Positions 42,289 through 51,210 of a stretch of DNA of 64,000 nt are shown here, piece after piece. The notes below the pieces were generated by a model. The model made no database searches. It saw only the letters and a program-made list of their open reading frames with translations, and had not been told where the DNA came from. This stretch comes from Amycolatopsis balhimycina FH 1894 (GTDB lineage Bacteria; Actinomycetota; Actinomycetes; Mycobacteriales; Pseudonocardiaceae), in NCBI RefSeq assembly GCF_000384295.1, contig NZ_KB913037.1, positions 9,313,508 through 9,377,507 on the forward strand, given 5' to 3'. Made by a program: the position numbers and the translations under genes. How positions within the stretch are numbered: the first letter of the stretch is position 1; each line of letters begins with the position of its first letter.

Positions 42289-43536
42289 TCAGAGCCCGAG
42301 ACGCCACCGGTAGGCGAGGAGGGTGCGCAGGAAGCCGTCCATCTGCTCCTCGGTGTGGCCCGCGTGCGGGAACAGGCGCAGCAGCGCCTGGTTGCGGGAG
42401 ACGGCCGGGTAGGAGAAAACGGGCACCAGGTAGCCGTCCTCGACGAACCACTCGCGCATCTGCAGGGCGGCGGCGTCGTTCCCGATCGGCACCGAGAGCA
42501 TGTACGACTCGGTCGGCGTCGTCGGTGTGCCGATCTCGTGCATCTGCCGGCGCAGGCGGGCGGCGTGCGCCAGGTAGTCGTCGACGATCTTCGGGTTGCC
42601 GGCGAGGACTTCGATCGTGCGCTCGGCGGCGTACGCGGTGGGTGGCTGGATGGCGGCGGTGAACATCGAGGTTCCGGAGAGCAGTTCGAACGCGTCGATG
42701 GCCGCCGCCGGTCCGGCGATCGCGCCGCCTTCCAGGCCGATGGCTTTCGACAGGGACACCATGACGAAGTCGGCCCGCTCCCGGATCGCGGCCGCCTCCC
42801 GGGCGTACGGCCGGTTTTCGGGCCCGTAGACCATGAAGCCGTTCGCGTCGTCGATCATGCTGATCGCGCCGTGCCGGTCGCACTCGTCGAGGATCTCCAC
42901 GATCGGCCCCATGGTGCCGTCGGCCGAATAGATGCTCTCGGCGATCACCACCGTCTTGCGGCTCCGGACGCGGTCGAGGATACCGGCCAGGTCGGCGACG
43001 TCGTTGTGCCGGAAGGCGTGGACGTTGCGGCCGTAGCCGAGTCCCTCGAGGCCTTTCCAGATGCTCCAGTGGACGTCCCGGTCGACGACGAAGACGGTGT
43101 CGCGGTTGCGCACCTCGATCCCGGCGTCGAAGTGCGCGGAGCTGCTCATGGCGTGGACGAACCCGATGTTGGCCAGCAGCCCGGTGGCGAAGCTGATGGC
43201 CCGCTCCTTGCCCGTGTGGCGGGCGATCGTCTCCTCCAGCACCTGGTGCGGGCGGCAGATTCCCTGGGTCATCCGGGATCCGCTGGTGCTCAGGCCGTGG
43301 GCGAGCGCCCCTTCGGCGAAGTGCCGGCGCACCGAGACGTGGCGCTCCAGCTCGAGAAAGCTGATGCTGGCGAAGTTCACCAGCTCGCGGCCGTTGCGGA
43401 CGATGGTCGGCCCGATCGGCCCGTCCACCACCGGCGGGCGGTAGGCCGTGTCGTGGGTGTTCGCCTCGACGAACTCGGCGAAGCCCCACGGGGCCAGGCG
43501 GTCCACGGACGGTGCGGAACTGGGGGATGTGGTCAT
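42289..43536 (-). CDS. alpha-oxoamine synthase (AONS-like PLP enzyme)
   Basis: This 415-aa fold-type I PLP enzyme has SLSKAIGLEGGAI (Schiff-base lysine) and VDRDVHWSIWKGLEGLGYGR (stacking histidine region). In IDDANGF (about residue 229) the usual D-x-A-H reads D-x-A-N. Family members (AONS, KBL, ALAS, SPT) condense an acyl thioester with an amino acid and lose CO2, giving an alpha-amino ketone. The gene is coupled to the condensation gene upstream by ATGA and precedes the ACP by 46 bases, so acyl-ACP is the likely acyl donor. Confidence 0.9.
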   Translation of the reverse strand: MTTSPSSAPSVDRLAPWGFAEFVEANTHDTAYRPPVVDGPIGPTIVRNGRELVNFASISFLELERHVSVRRHFAEGALAHGLSTSGSRMTQGICRPHQVLEETIARHTGKERAISFATGLLANIGFVHAMSSSAHFDAGIEVRNRDTVFVVDRDVHWSIWKGLEGLGYGRNVHAFRHNDVADLAGILDRVRSRKTVVIAESIYSADGTMGPIVEILDECDRHGAISMIDDANGFMVYGPENRPYAREAAAIRERADFVMVSLSKAIGLEGGAIAGPAAAIDAFELLSGTSMFTAAIQPPTAYAAERTIEVLAGNPKIVDDYLAHAARLRRQMHEIGTPTTPTESYMLSVPIGNDAAALQMREWFVEDGYLVPVFSYPAVSRNQALLRLFPHAGHTEEQMDGFLRTLLAYRWRLGL

Positions 43537-45428
43537 GACGGGGTTTCTCCTCCACGAGGGGCGCGGGGCGGTGCGGGCTCCAGGGCCGCGGCGAGGTGGC
43601 CGAGCGAGGCCGGTCCGGCCAGCTCGTCCGGCGCGATCCCGGTGAAGCCGGACCGCTGCAGCAACTCCAGCACCCGCGGGACGGCGACCAGGGTGACTCC
43701 GTGGCCGGCGAGGCAGCGGTTCATGTCGACGGCGCCGTCGCCGGGGCTCACCTCGGCCACGGCGGCGGCCAGCGCCCGTTCGGCGGCCGTCGTGGGCGGG
43801 CGGAACGGAATCCGCAGCGTGGCCGCGTCGGCTTCGGGACCGGCCGGGGACAGGAGATAGCGGCCCGGGGCCACGAGACCGGGCACTTCGCCGAGGTGGT
43901 CGAGGACGTGCCGGTGCAGGTCCTCGGCGGTGACCTCGCCGTCGACGCGGACGTGCGCGACGAGCTGCGGTTCGTCGTCCCCCACGGGGTGCTCGCCGGG
44001 TGTCACCGTCACGTCGAGCACGCCGGCATGGCCGCGGAGTACGTCTTCGACCGTCGTCAAGCACGCCCATCCCTGCGGTGCGCGCCACCAGCCGGCCGCG
44101 GCCGGGGTGCGGGAGCGTGCCGGGACCGGGCAGTCGGCACCGCGGGCCAGCCGGCGCAGGAGACCGCACAACCGGGCGGGCAACGCCGTTGCCTGCCCGG
44201 CGTCGAACAGGTGGTCGCCGACGGTGACGTCGAGGGTGACGAACCCCGTGTCCCGGCTGAAGTCGACGAAGAGCGTCTCGCAGGGTTCGTCAGGGGCGCT
44301 GCGGATCCAGGTGGCCGGCCCGTCCGGCGGCGTGGCCGCCGCGGGAACCAGGTAGTCGCGTGGCCACGAGTAGCAGTTGTACTCGATGGTGGGCACGGCA
44401 ACGACCCCGCGGCGACGGTCCTGCCGGGCCAGGGCGGCGACCAGCTCCGCTGGGTGGTGCCGGCCGTGCCGGTAGGCCGCCGCGGAGGCGGCGGCGACCG
44501 AGGCGGCCACCTCGCCGAACGCCGCGCCCGGGCGGAGCTCGATCTGCACCGGAACCGTCAGCGCCCAGACGCCGACGCTGGTGCGCAGCGCGGCCCTGGC
44601 CCGGTTGGAGACCACCACCGACGCGAGGAACCGGTGTTCGCCGGTGTGCGCGGCGACCTCGTGGGCCAGTGCCGCGAGCACGACGACCTCCGGGCTGACC
44701 CGGTACCGCCGGGCGACGCGGTCGAGATCGTCATACGCCTCGACTGAGCGGTGCTGGAGGCGGTGGCGCCCGGTGCCGTCGCCGCGCCCGCCGAACGGGG
44801 CCAGCACCCCGGCCGGATTGCCCGCGAGCCGCGTGAGCCACTCGCGTTCGGCCGCGCGGGCACGGTCCGGGTCCTGGACGGCGACCGTGTCGAGCGGGTG
44901 CACGGCCGCGTCCGCCGGTCCGCCGGCCCCGCGCAGGAGATCGTGCAACTGGCCGATCAGCGCCGCCAGCCCCCAGCCGTCGACCATGACGTGGTGGGCT
45001 GCCACCAGGACCGCGCACGGCTTTCCCGCCTCGAGCAGCACCCTGGCGCGCCAGGGCGGGTTCCGCTCGGGGTCGATCGGGCAGGCGGCCAGCGCCGCGG
45101 TGGCCGCCTCCAGGGTGACGGCGTCGGCGACGGGGACGTCGACGCAGTCGACCGGCAGCGGGGCCCAGTCCGCGTGGTGGACGTGCTGCACCGGGCGAAG
45201 CGGGTCGATGGTGCTGCGCAGCGCCTCGTGGCGGGCGGTGAGGGCGGCGAGTGCCTCGTGCACGTCGGCGACGGTCGCCGGGGGCGGGATGTGGCAGTGG
45301 TCGGCGAGCGGCGTCGGGTTCACCCGCCGCGGTGCGGGAATGGTGTGCTCGTACCAGTGCCACTGCTGGACCCAGTTCAGCGGTCCGCTGCGGGTGACGG
45401 TGGCCGGGGGCGCGTTCATCACCCTCAC
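43533..45428 (-). CDS. free-standing condensation protein with ANL-tail and dead carrier domain
   Basis: This 631-aa protein starts at GTG 45428, overlapping the KS stop; ATG 45419 is possible. Residues 1-430 are an NRPS condensation-type domain with intact HHVMVDGWG (about residue 140). From about 450, VEDVLRGHAGVLDVTV and VRVDGEVTAEDLHRHVLDHL resemble the C-terminal subdomain of adenylating enzymes. The last 75 residues look like a carrier fold, but the position of the phosphopantetheine serine in LAGHGVTLVAVPR is Gly. It therefore cannot be loaded and may serve for docking. It probably forms an amide or ester with an ACP-bound chain. Confidence 0.88.
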   Translation of the reverse strand: MRVMNAPPATVTRSGPLNWVQQWHWYEHTIPAPRRVNPTPLADHCHIPPPATVADVHEALAALTARHEALRSTIDPLRPVQHVHHADWAPLPVDCVDVPVADAVTLEAATAALAACPIDPERNPPWRARVLLEAGKPCAVLVAAHHVMVDGWGLAALIGQLHDLLRGAGGPADAAVHPLDTVAVQDPDRARAAEREWLTRLAGNPAGVLAPFGGRGDGTGRHRLQHRSVEAYDDLDRVARRYRVSPEVVVLAALAHEVAAHTGEHRFLASVVVSNRARAALRTSVGVWALTVPVQIELRPGAAFGEVAASVAAASAAAYRHGRHHPAELVAALARQDRRRGVVAVPTIEYNCYSWPRDYLVPAAATPPDGPATWIRSAPDEPCETLFVDFSRDTGFVTLDVTVGDHLFDAGQATALPARLCGLLRRLARGADCPVPARSRTPAAAGWWRAPQGWACLTTVEDVLRGHAGVLDVTVTPGEHPVGDDEPQLVAHVRVDGEVTAEDLHRHVLDHLGEVPGLVAPGRYLLSPAGPEADAATLRIPFRPPTTAAERALAAAVAEVSPGDGAVDMNRCLAGHGVTLVAVPRVLELLQRSGFTGIAPDELAGPASLGHLAAALEPAPPRAPRGGETPS

Positions 45429-46687
45429 ACCGCTCGGACCACGAGGGCGGCGTTGTGGCCGCCGAAGCCGAACGAGTTGCTGAGCGCGATCCGCATCCCC
45501 TCGTGGTGCTGGGTCTTGTGCGGCACGAAGTTGATGCCGGGGTCGATCGGGTCGTGGCAGTTGATCGTCGGCGGGACATCACCCGTGCGGAGGGCCTGGA
45601 TCGAAGCCACGAGCTCGACCGCCCCGGCGGCACCGATCATGTGCCCGGTCATCGACTTGGTGGAACTCACCGGGATCCGGGTGACCCGGGACCCCAGCAC
45701 CTTGCGCAGGACGGCCGCCTCGGTGGCGTCGTTGAGCAGCGTTCCGGTGCCGTGCGCGTTGACGTAGTCCACGTCCGCCCCGGTGATTCCCGCGTCGCGC
45801 AGTGCCGCTTCGACGGCGAGGCGGGCGCCCCGGCCCTCCGGATGCGGGGCGGTCCAGTGGTGGGCGTCGGAACTCGCCCCGTAACCGGTGAGTTCGGCCA
45901 AGGCGCTCGCCCCGCGCCGTTCGGCCACCTCGGCGGCCTCCAGCACCACCACGGCGGCTCCCTCGCTCATCACGAACCCGTCGCGGTGCGCGTCGAACGG
46001 CCGGCACGCCGCGGCCGGGTCGTCGTTGCGTTTGGACAACGCGCGGGCGTTGCCGCTGCCCGCGAGGTCGATGGTGGTGACGCAGGCGTCGGCGCCGCCG
46101 GCGAGGACGATGTCGGCCTCTCCGGTACTGATCATGCGCATCGCCGCGCCCACCGCGTCGGCGCCGCTGGCGCACGCGGTGCTCTGGGCACGGCTGGGCC
46201 CCTGGGTGCCGAGCCGCATGCTGATTTCGCCGGCCGCGCTGTCCATGGCGGTCGTGATCTGGGTGAACGGGCCGATCGCCCGCGGCCCCTTGGCGCGGAG
46301 CCGGTCCGCGGCGCGGTAGATCGACCCCACCGGGCCGTAGCCGCTGCCGATGACGACGGCGACCCTCGGCGCCAGGCGGTCGTCGACGACGAGCCCGGCG
46401 TGTTCGCAGGCCTCCAGCGCCGCGGCGAGCGCGAACTGGGCGTACGGGTCGGCGCGGCGGCTGACCATCGGGGGCATGTACCGGCCGGGGGTGAACCCGC
46501 GGACCTGGCCGCCGATCCGGACGTCGAGATCGGTCACGTCGATCACGTCCACGGTATCGACGCCGCTGCGGCCGGCCAGCATCGCCGTCCAGGTCTCGCC
46601 GGCGCTGTGGCCCAGCGGCGTCACCGCCCCGTACCCGGTGACCAGCACCCGCCGCCTGCCGTCACTGCGCGTTCTTGCGTCCGTCAT
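45425..46687 (-). CDS. beta-ketoacyl-ACP synthase (FabF-like KS)
   Basis: This 420-aa protein is a condensing enzyme with Cys in STACASGADAVGAAMR, His in VNAHGTGTLLNDATEA and the second His in STKSMTGHMIGAAGAVE, plus a terminal NSFGFGGHNAALVV. The complete Cys-His-His triad supports chain elongation. There is no chain-length factor or AT. Its ATG overlaps the ThDP enzyme stop (ATGA). With the operon's ACP, SDR and enoyl reductase it makes a nearly complete fatty-acid elongation set; only a dehydratase is missing. Confidence 0.95.
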   Translation of the reverse strand: MTDARTRSDGRRRVLVTGYGAVTPLGHSAGETWTAMLAGRSGVDTVDVIDVTDLDVRIGGQVRGFTPGRYMPPMVSRRADPYAQFALAAALEACEHAGLVVDDRLAPRVAVVIGSGYGPVGSIYRAADRLRAKGPRAIGPFTQITTAMDSAAGEISMRLGTQGPSRAQSTACASGADAVGAAMRMISTGEADIVLAGGADACVTTIDLAGSGNARALSKRNDDPAAACRPFDAHRDGFVMSEGAAVVVLEAAEVAERRGASALAELTGYGASSDAHHWTAPHPEGRGARLAVEAALRDAGITGADVDYVNAHGTGTLLNDATEAAVLRKVLGSRVTRIPVSSTKSMTGHMIGAAGAVELVASIQALRTGDVPPTINCHDPIDPGINFVPHKTQHHEGMRIALSNSFGFGGHNAALVVRAV

Positions 46688-48372
46688 TGGGGAACCACCT
46701 CGGCGTCGCGGACGGGCGGGGCGATGTCGCCGGGGTCGACCGGCACCATGAGCACGGCTGTGCGTCCCTGCGCGCAGAGCCGCCGGGCGGCCAGGATTTC
46801 CTCGGTCAGCGCGGCCTTGTCGCGCAGCACGTGGTAGTGCATGTCCGTGCCGTCGACCACCGGCGGCGGCGCGCCCGGGCTGATGAAGGGGTGGCGTCCG
46901 GCGTCGAGGCCGAGCCGGGCGCGCTGGGCGTCCAGCCAGCCGTAGCCGCCGTTGCACAGCACCACGTACAGCACGCCGCCGTGGGCCGCGGCGGCGGCGG
47001 TGATGTCCGCGCGGGCCGCGACGAACGCCCCGTCCCCGACGAACGCGGTGACTTCGTGGTCCGGGGCGGCCAGCTTGACCCCGACGGCCGCGGCCGCGCC
47101 GAAGCCCAGGGGGGTTTGCTCCGACGGGACGATCGATCCCCCGCCGGCGTGGAAGGGGAAGCAGTAGGACCACATGTCCTGCAGCCCGTTCTCCTGGACC
47201 AGCACGCGGCGCTCGCCGCCGGTGGCGTCGAGCGCGGCGAGCAGCTCGGCGATGCGGATGCCCGGCAGCGCCGCCGCGCGGGCCAGTTCCGCCTCCACCT
47301 CGACGGCCATGGCCTTGCGGGCGAGCGCGATCTCGTTCGCCCACGCCGTCGTCGCCTCGGCGTTGCGGTCCTCCGCCAGCGCTCGCGACCAGCCGAGCAC
47401 CGCGTGCCGGGCGTCGCCGAGCACGCGGGGGCCGGGGAACTCGGCCGACAGCCCGCCCGGATCGATGTTGACCTGGACCACCGGGACCGGGGGCCACGGC
47501 GTGCCGCCTTCGACGGCGGTCTCCTCGAGCCGCCCGGCGAGCGACACCACCAGGTCGCAAGCCGACCACAGCTCGCGGGCGGGAGCCGCGGCGTAAAGGC
47601 CGGCCACGCCGCAGAACAGCGGGTGGCCCTCATCGACGGCACCGCGGCCGGACGCGGTGGTGAACAGCGCCGCGCCGAGGCGTTCGGCGAACCGCTCGAC
47701 CACACCGTCGTCGTTGTGGTGCCGCAGGCCACCGCCCACCAGCACGACCGGGCGCCGGCTGCCGCGGAGCGCGGCCAGTGCCGGTCCCGGCGGCACGGGA
47801 CCGGGTTCGAGGACCAGGGATTCCGGCCGCCCCGGCAGTGCTTCCGGGACAACGATTTCCGCGGTGCGGACGTCATCGGGGATCTCCAGGTACACGGGTC
47901 CGGCCGGCGGCCCGGCGGCCCGGGTCATCGCCGTCACCGTCGCGGGAACGACCCGGGCGGGGTGTCCCACCCGGTGCGCCCACCGCACGAGGGGCGCCGC
48001 CACGGCGACCTGGTCGAGTTCCTGGAATCCGCCGCTGCCCCGGCGCCGTTCGGGTGTGCCGGCGGCGAGGACGAGGACCGGTGCCCCGGACTCACGCGCC
48101 TCGACCAGCCCCGTGGCCGCGTGCGTGACGGCCGGCCCTTTGCCCAGCGCGCAGACGGCGAGCCGGCCTGACTGCAGCGCGTAGCCCGTCGCCATGTACA
48201 TCGCGTTGCGCTGGTCGCGGCACGGCACGACGTCCAGGCCGGCGGCGTCGAGCGCGCACAGCAGCTCCAGGTCGTCGCCGGGCAGCCCGAAGCAGGTGCC
48301 GACCTCGTTCGCCACCAGCAGGTCGACGATCGCGGACCACGCGCCGGCGTACCGCTTGCCCGTCCGGCTCAC
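46684..48372 (-). CDS. ThDP-dependent acetolactate synthase-like enzyme
   Basis: This 562-aa protein has the three-domain fold of the acetohydroxyacid synthase/pyruvate-oxidase family. The ThDP-binding motif is GDGAFVAARADITAAAAAHG with NGGYGW. The N-terminal region that normally contains the catalytic Glu (HEQ-type) reads CRDQRNAMYMATGYA, with Asp53 at the Glu position. Such enzymes decarboxylate 2-oxo acids or form acyloins by carboligation. The replacement predicts altered chemistry. It is coupled at both ends to neighbouring genes by ATGA overlaps. Confidence 0.92.
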   Translation of the reverse strand: MSRTGKRYAGAWSAIVDLLVANEVGTCFGLPGDDLELLCALDAAGLDVVPCRDQRNAMYMATGYALQSGRLAVCALGKGPAVTHAATGLVEARESGAPVLVLAAGTPERRRGSGGFQELDQVAVAAPLVRWAHRVGHPARVVPATVTAMTRAAGPPAGPVYLEIPDDVRTAEIVVPEALPGRPESLVLEPGPVPPGPALAALRGSRRPVVLVGGGLRHHNDDGVVERFAERLGAALFTTASGRGAVDEGHPLFCGVAGLYAAAPARELWSACDLVVSLAGRLEETAVEGGTPWPPVPVVQVNIDPGGLSAEFPGPRVLGDARHAVLGWSRALAEDRNAEATTAWANEIALARKAMAVEVEAELARAAALPGIRIAELLAALDATGGERRVLVQENGLQDMWSYCFPFHAGGGSIVPSEQTPLGFGAAAAVGVKLAAPDHEVTAFVGDGAFVAARADITAAAAAHGGVLYVVLCNGGYGWLDAQRARLGLDAGRHPFISPGAPPPVVDGTDMHYHVLRDKAALTEEILAARRLCAQGRTAVLMVPVDPGDIAPPVRDAEVVPQ

Positions 48373-51014
48373 CGCCCACCCGCCGCGACCGGCTCGACCG
48401 TCCGGAGACTCCGCGCCGCGGCCTGCGACATGAGCAGGGGTTCGGCGTGCCGCTCACCGCCGTAGGAGCGGTAGTTCGCCATCATCCCGAAGCCGCCGAA
48501 CGGGCGGTTGCCGTCCTCGGCGTCGAGCAGCGTGTGGTTGACGCAGGTCCGGTGATACTTGGAGAGCGCTTTCACAGTCTCCGGATCATTGCCGTAGACC
48601 ATCGCTCCCAGCGCGCGCTCGCTGAAGTACGGGCCGGCCAACCGTTCGCGCAGACGTCTCGCGCCGGGATAGGACACGACGTTGAAGATCGGGGCGAACA
48701 TCTCGTCCAGCGGAATCTTGTCGTCGAAGTCCCACAGCAGCACGGTCGGCTCGACCCGGCGGGACCGCAGATCGATGTGCCCGCCGTGCCGGATGCGGCG
48801 CACGTGGCGTACCAGGTAGTCCGAGCAGTCCACCAGCGCCGAGTCGTAGTAGATCGGACCGTAGCCGGCGGCGGGGTCGCTGTTCTGCCCGAACCGCAAC
48901 GAGGCCAGTTCGGTGGTCAGCAGGTCGACGAATTCCCCGGTGCGCCGCTGGGGCACGAACACCACATCGGGACCGAAACAGTCTTGACCGGAATTGTACA
49001 GCCGGATCCTCGCGACATCGTGTGCCGCGCGCGTGAGGTCGGCGTCGGGAGCGATCACGAAGGGGTTGATGCCGTGCCCGAAGAAGAGGAAAAGCTGGTC
49101 CTCGGCCAGCCCTTCACGGACCGTCTCGGCATTGGTGTAGTTGCCGGTGAAGGCGATGAGGTCCGCCTCGCGCACCGGCCCCGTCACGAACTTGCGCTGA
49201 CTGAGGTCGGAAAGCTCGATGGGCAGGCCGTGCACCGGCGCCAGCAGCGCGTGCAGGCGCCCCAGCTGGCTTTTGATCTGGCTGGACGGCCGGAAGACGA
49301 TCCGGTCGGTGTACAGCGACGTCACCAGCAGGTAAAGCGCGTACGAATAGAGCGGGATGTTGGAAGGCATGAACACCGCGGCTCTGGGCACCTGGCCGGG
49401 CCGGACCCGGCGCATCTCCTCTTCCGCGCCGTCGAGGGTGGCCAGGAACGAACGAATCTCCGCCGCGGCCGTGTGGTGGGGGGAGATTTCGCGGAGGATT
49501 TCCAGCACCGCGCCCTCGTTGCCGGCCACGTACCGGCGCACCGCGCGGAGCGCGTCCACGCGGTCGGCGAAGGGGATGCGGTATTCGGCCGCGCTGACGG
49601 CCGAGCCGGACTCGATGGTGGTGAGCGACGAGGGCAACGAGGACATGGCAATCTTTTCCAGAACGGCCAGGTCGGGCTTTCCCGAGTTCGTGAGGGGCAA
49701 CGCGGGAAGCACGACGATGTGATCGGGTTGCTCGTGGTGGGCGAGCACGGAGCGCAGGACCCGTTTCCAGTGCGCGGGCTCGTGTTCGTCGGGGTCCGCG
49801 ATCACGAACACCAGCCGGGTGCCCAGCCGCTCGTCGGGGACGGCGACGACTTCCGCCTGCGCGCCGCCCGACTCCGCCTGCTCGGCGAGGTGGTCGGGGT
49901 AGAGGGTGTGGCCGTTGCGGTGCACGGCGTGCCTGCGCCCGATCGGGAACACGCGGCCGGCGTCGTCGAGCAGGCCGATGTCGCCGGTGCGGTGCACGGG
50001 ACCCGGAGCGGGAACGACCTCGCCGTCATCGCCCAGATGACCGGTCATCAGGCCGTCACTGCGGACGACGAGTTCGCCGAGCCGGCCGGGGGGAAGCGGC
50101 CGGCCGTGCTCGTCGTGGACTTCGACGACCACGCCGGGCAGCGGCGGCCCACACCCGACCGGGTCGGAAAGGGGCGCCAGCGCGATGTTCCCCACCTCGG
50201 TCGCGCCGTACCCGTCGAGCAGGTGCCGGCCGGTGCGGGCGTGGAACCGGGCCGCCAGGGTGCGCCCCAGCGGCGCGCCGCCCACGCACCAGGCCCGGAC
50301 CCGCTTCAGCGCGTCACCGAGCGCGGGCCGGCGGTCGAGCAGGTTGAGCAGGCTGTAGTAGGTCGACGGGGCCGCGTCGACGACGGAGAGGCCGTGGTCC
50401 ACGCCCAGCGAGAGCGCCCGGTCCAGGCGCGTGGCCGGCCCGTGGACCACCAGCGTGCCGCCACCCAGCCACCAGCAGAGCACCAGCGACAGACCGTACT
50501 GGTGGGAGTACGGCAGGAGGGGCAGGAAGACGTCGTCGGGCCGGTAGCCCATGCGTTCCGCGCTGAGGGTGAGGTTGCGCAGGATCGAACGACCGGAGCG
50601 GACGATGCCCTTGGGGGTGCCGGTGGTGCCCGACGACCACGAAATCGCGGCATCCCGGCGCCGTGTCCAGGCCGTGAAATCGGGCTCGGCCGCCGCAATC
50701 GACGCGGGCGGTGGCGCCGCGGTATCGCCCGTTCCGCTGCTGATTTCGAGGATCGTGCGCGCCTGGGCGCGGATCAGCGAGCGTTGTGCCGGGGAGGCCC
50801 GGTGATCGGCCAGGACCACCGACGCGTCGAGGTGAATGAGCGCCAGTAAATCGACAACCCATTCAGGGGAATTGCCCCCGCTCAGCAGTACCCGCGAACC
50901 GGGTTCGATACCGCTTCGGGCGAGGAGTTCTGTGGCGGCGAATACGCGGGCCACGATTTCGTCGTACTCCCAGATCTGTCCTTCGGGCGAAATAAAACGT
51001 TTCAAGACGGGCAA
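48369..51014 (-). CDS. adenylating enzyme fused to an aldehyde-dehydrogenase-like domain
   Basis: This 881-aa protein begins at a TTG with GAGGAG upstream. Residues 1-450 are an adenylating domain: SWSSGTTGTPKGIVRSGRS, LDGYGATEVG, VHRTGDIG and PLTNSGKPDL (A10 Lys). Residues 460-881 resemble an aldehyde dehydrogenase, including LIAFTGNYTNAETVR, LYNSGQDCFGPDVVFV with a catalytic-type Cys, and PFGGFGMMANYRSYGGERHA. Activation of an acid and its reduction to an aldehyde is the simplest role. It is the first gene of the operon, and codon 56 is TTA (50847-50849), suggesting bldA-dependent onset. Confidence 0.9.
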   Translation of the reverse strand: MPVLKRFISPEGQIWEYDEIVARVFAATELLARSGIEPGSRVLLSGGNSPEWVVDLLALIHLDASVVLADHRASPAQRSLIRAQARTILEISSGTGDTAAPPPASIAAAEPDFTAWTRRRDAAISWSSGTTGTPKGIVRSGRSILRNLTLSAERMGYRPDDVFLPLLPYSHQYGLSLVLCWWLGGGTLVVHGPATRLDRALSLGVDHGLSVVDAAPSTYYSLLNLLDRRPALGDALKRVRAWCVGGAPLGRTLAARFHARTGRHLLDGYGATEVGNIALAPLSDPVGCGPPLPGVVVEVHDEHGRPLPPGRLGELVVRSDGLMTGHLGDDGEVVPAPGPVHRTGDIGLLDDAGRVFPIGRRHAVHRNGHTLYPDHLAEQAESGGAQAEVVAVPDERLGTRLVFVIADPDEHEPAHWKRVLRSVLAHHEQPDHIVVLPALPLTNSGKPDLAVLEKIAMSSLPSSLTTIESGSAVSAAEYRIPFADRVDALRAVRRYVAGNEGAVLEILREISPHHTAAAEIRSFLATLDGAEEEMRRVRPGQVPRAAVFMPSNIPLYSYALYLLVTSLYTDRIVFRPSSQIKSQLGRLHALLAPVHGLPIELSDLSQRKFVTGPVREADLIAFTGNYTNAETVREGLAEDQLFLFFGHGINPFVIAPDADLTRAAHDVARIRLYNSGQDCFGPDVVFVPQRRTGEFVDLLTTELASLRFGQNSDPAAGYGPIYYDSALVDCSDYLVRHVRRIRHGGHIDLRSRRVEPTVLLWDFDDKIPLDEMFAPIFNVVSYPGARRLRERLAGPYFSERALGAMVYGNDPETVKALSKYHRTCVNHTLLDAEDGNRPFGGFGMMANYRSYGGERHAEPLLMSQAAARSLRTVEPVAAGGR

Positions 51015-51181
51015 CTAGTGCTCCTCGGTGCCAGGGGTGTATTCGGCTTCCTGGTCGCACATGTTCGTGAACCCAAACCGGGCCCTAATTCTCATGGCCT
51101 GCGGCGGCGATCCGATGACCGGCACGCAGGTCTTGTGTCACCGCGAGTCGCTTTTGCGCATCTCGACCATGACTCACAGCA

Positions 51182-51210
51182 AATGTAGCGACAGCCTCAG
51201 GGGAGGTCAA
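51182..51210 (-). promoter_or_regulatory. candidate operon promoter
   Basis: On the minus strand TTGACC (51210-51205) and TACATT (51187-51182) are separated by exactly 17 bases. They lie about 170 bases upstream of the adenylating-fusion start. This is the best promoter match in the spacer and would drive the whole nine-gene operon. Confidence 0.5.
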
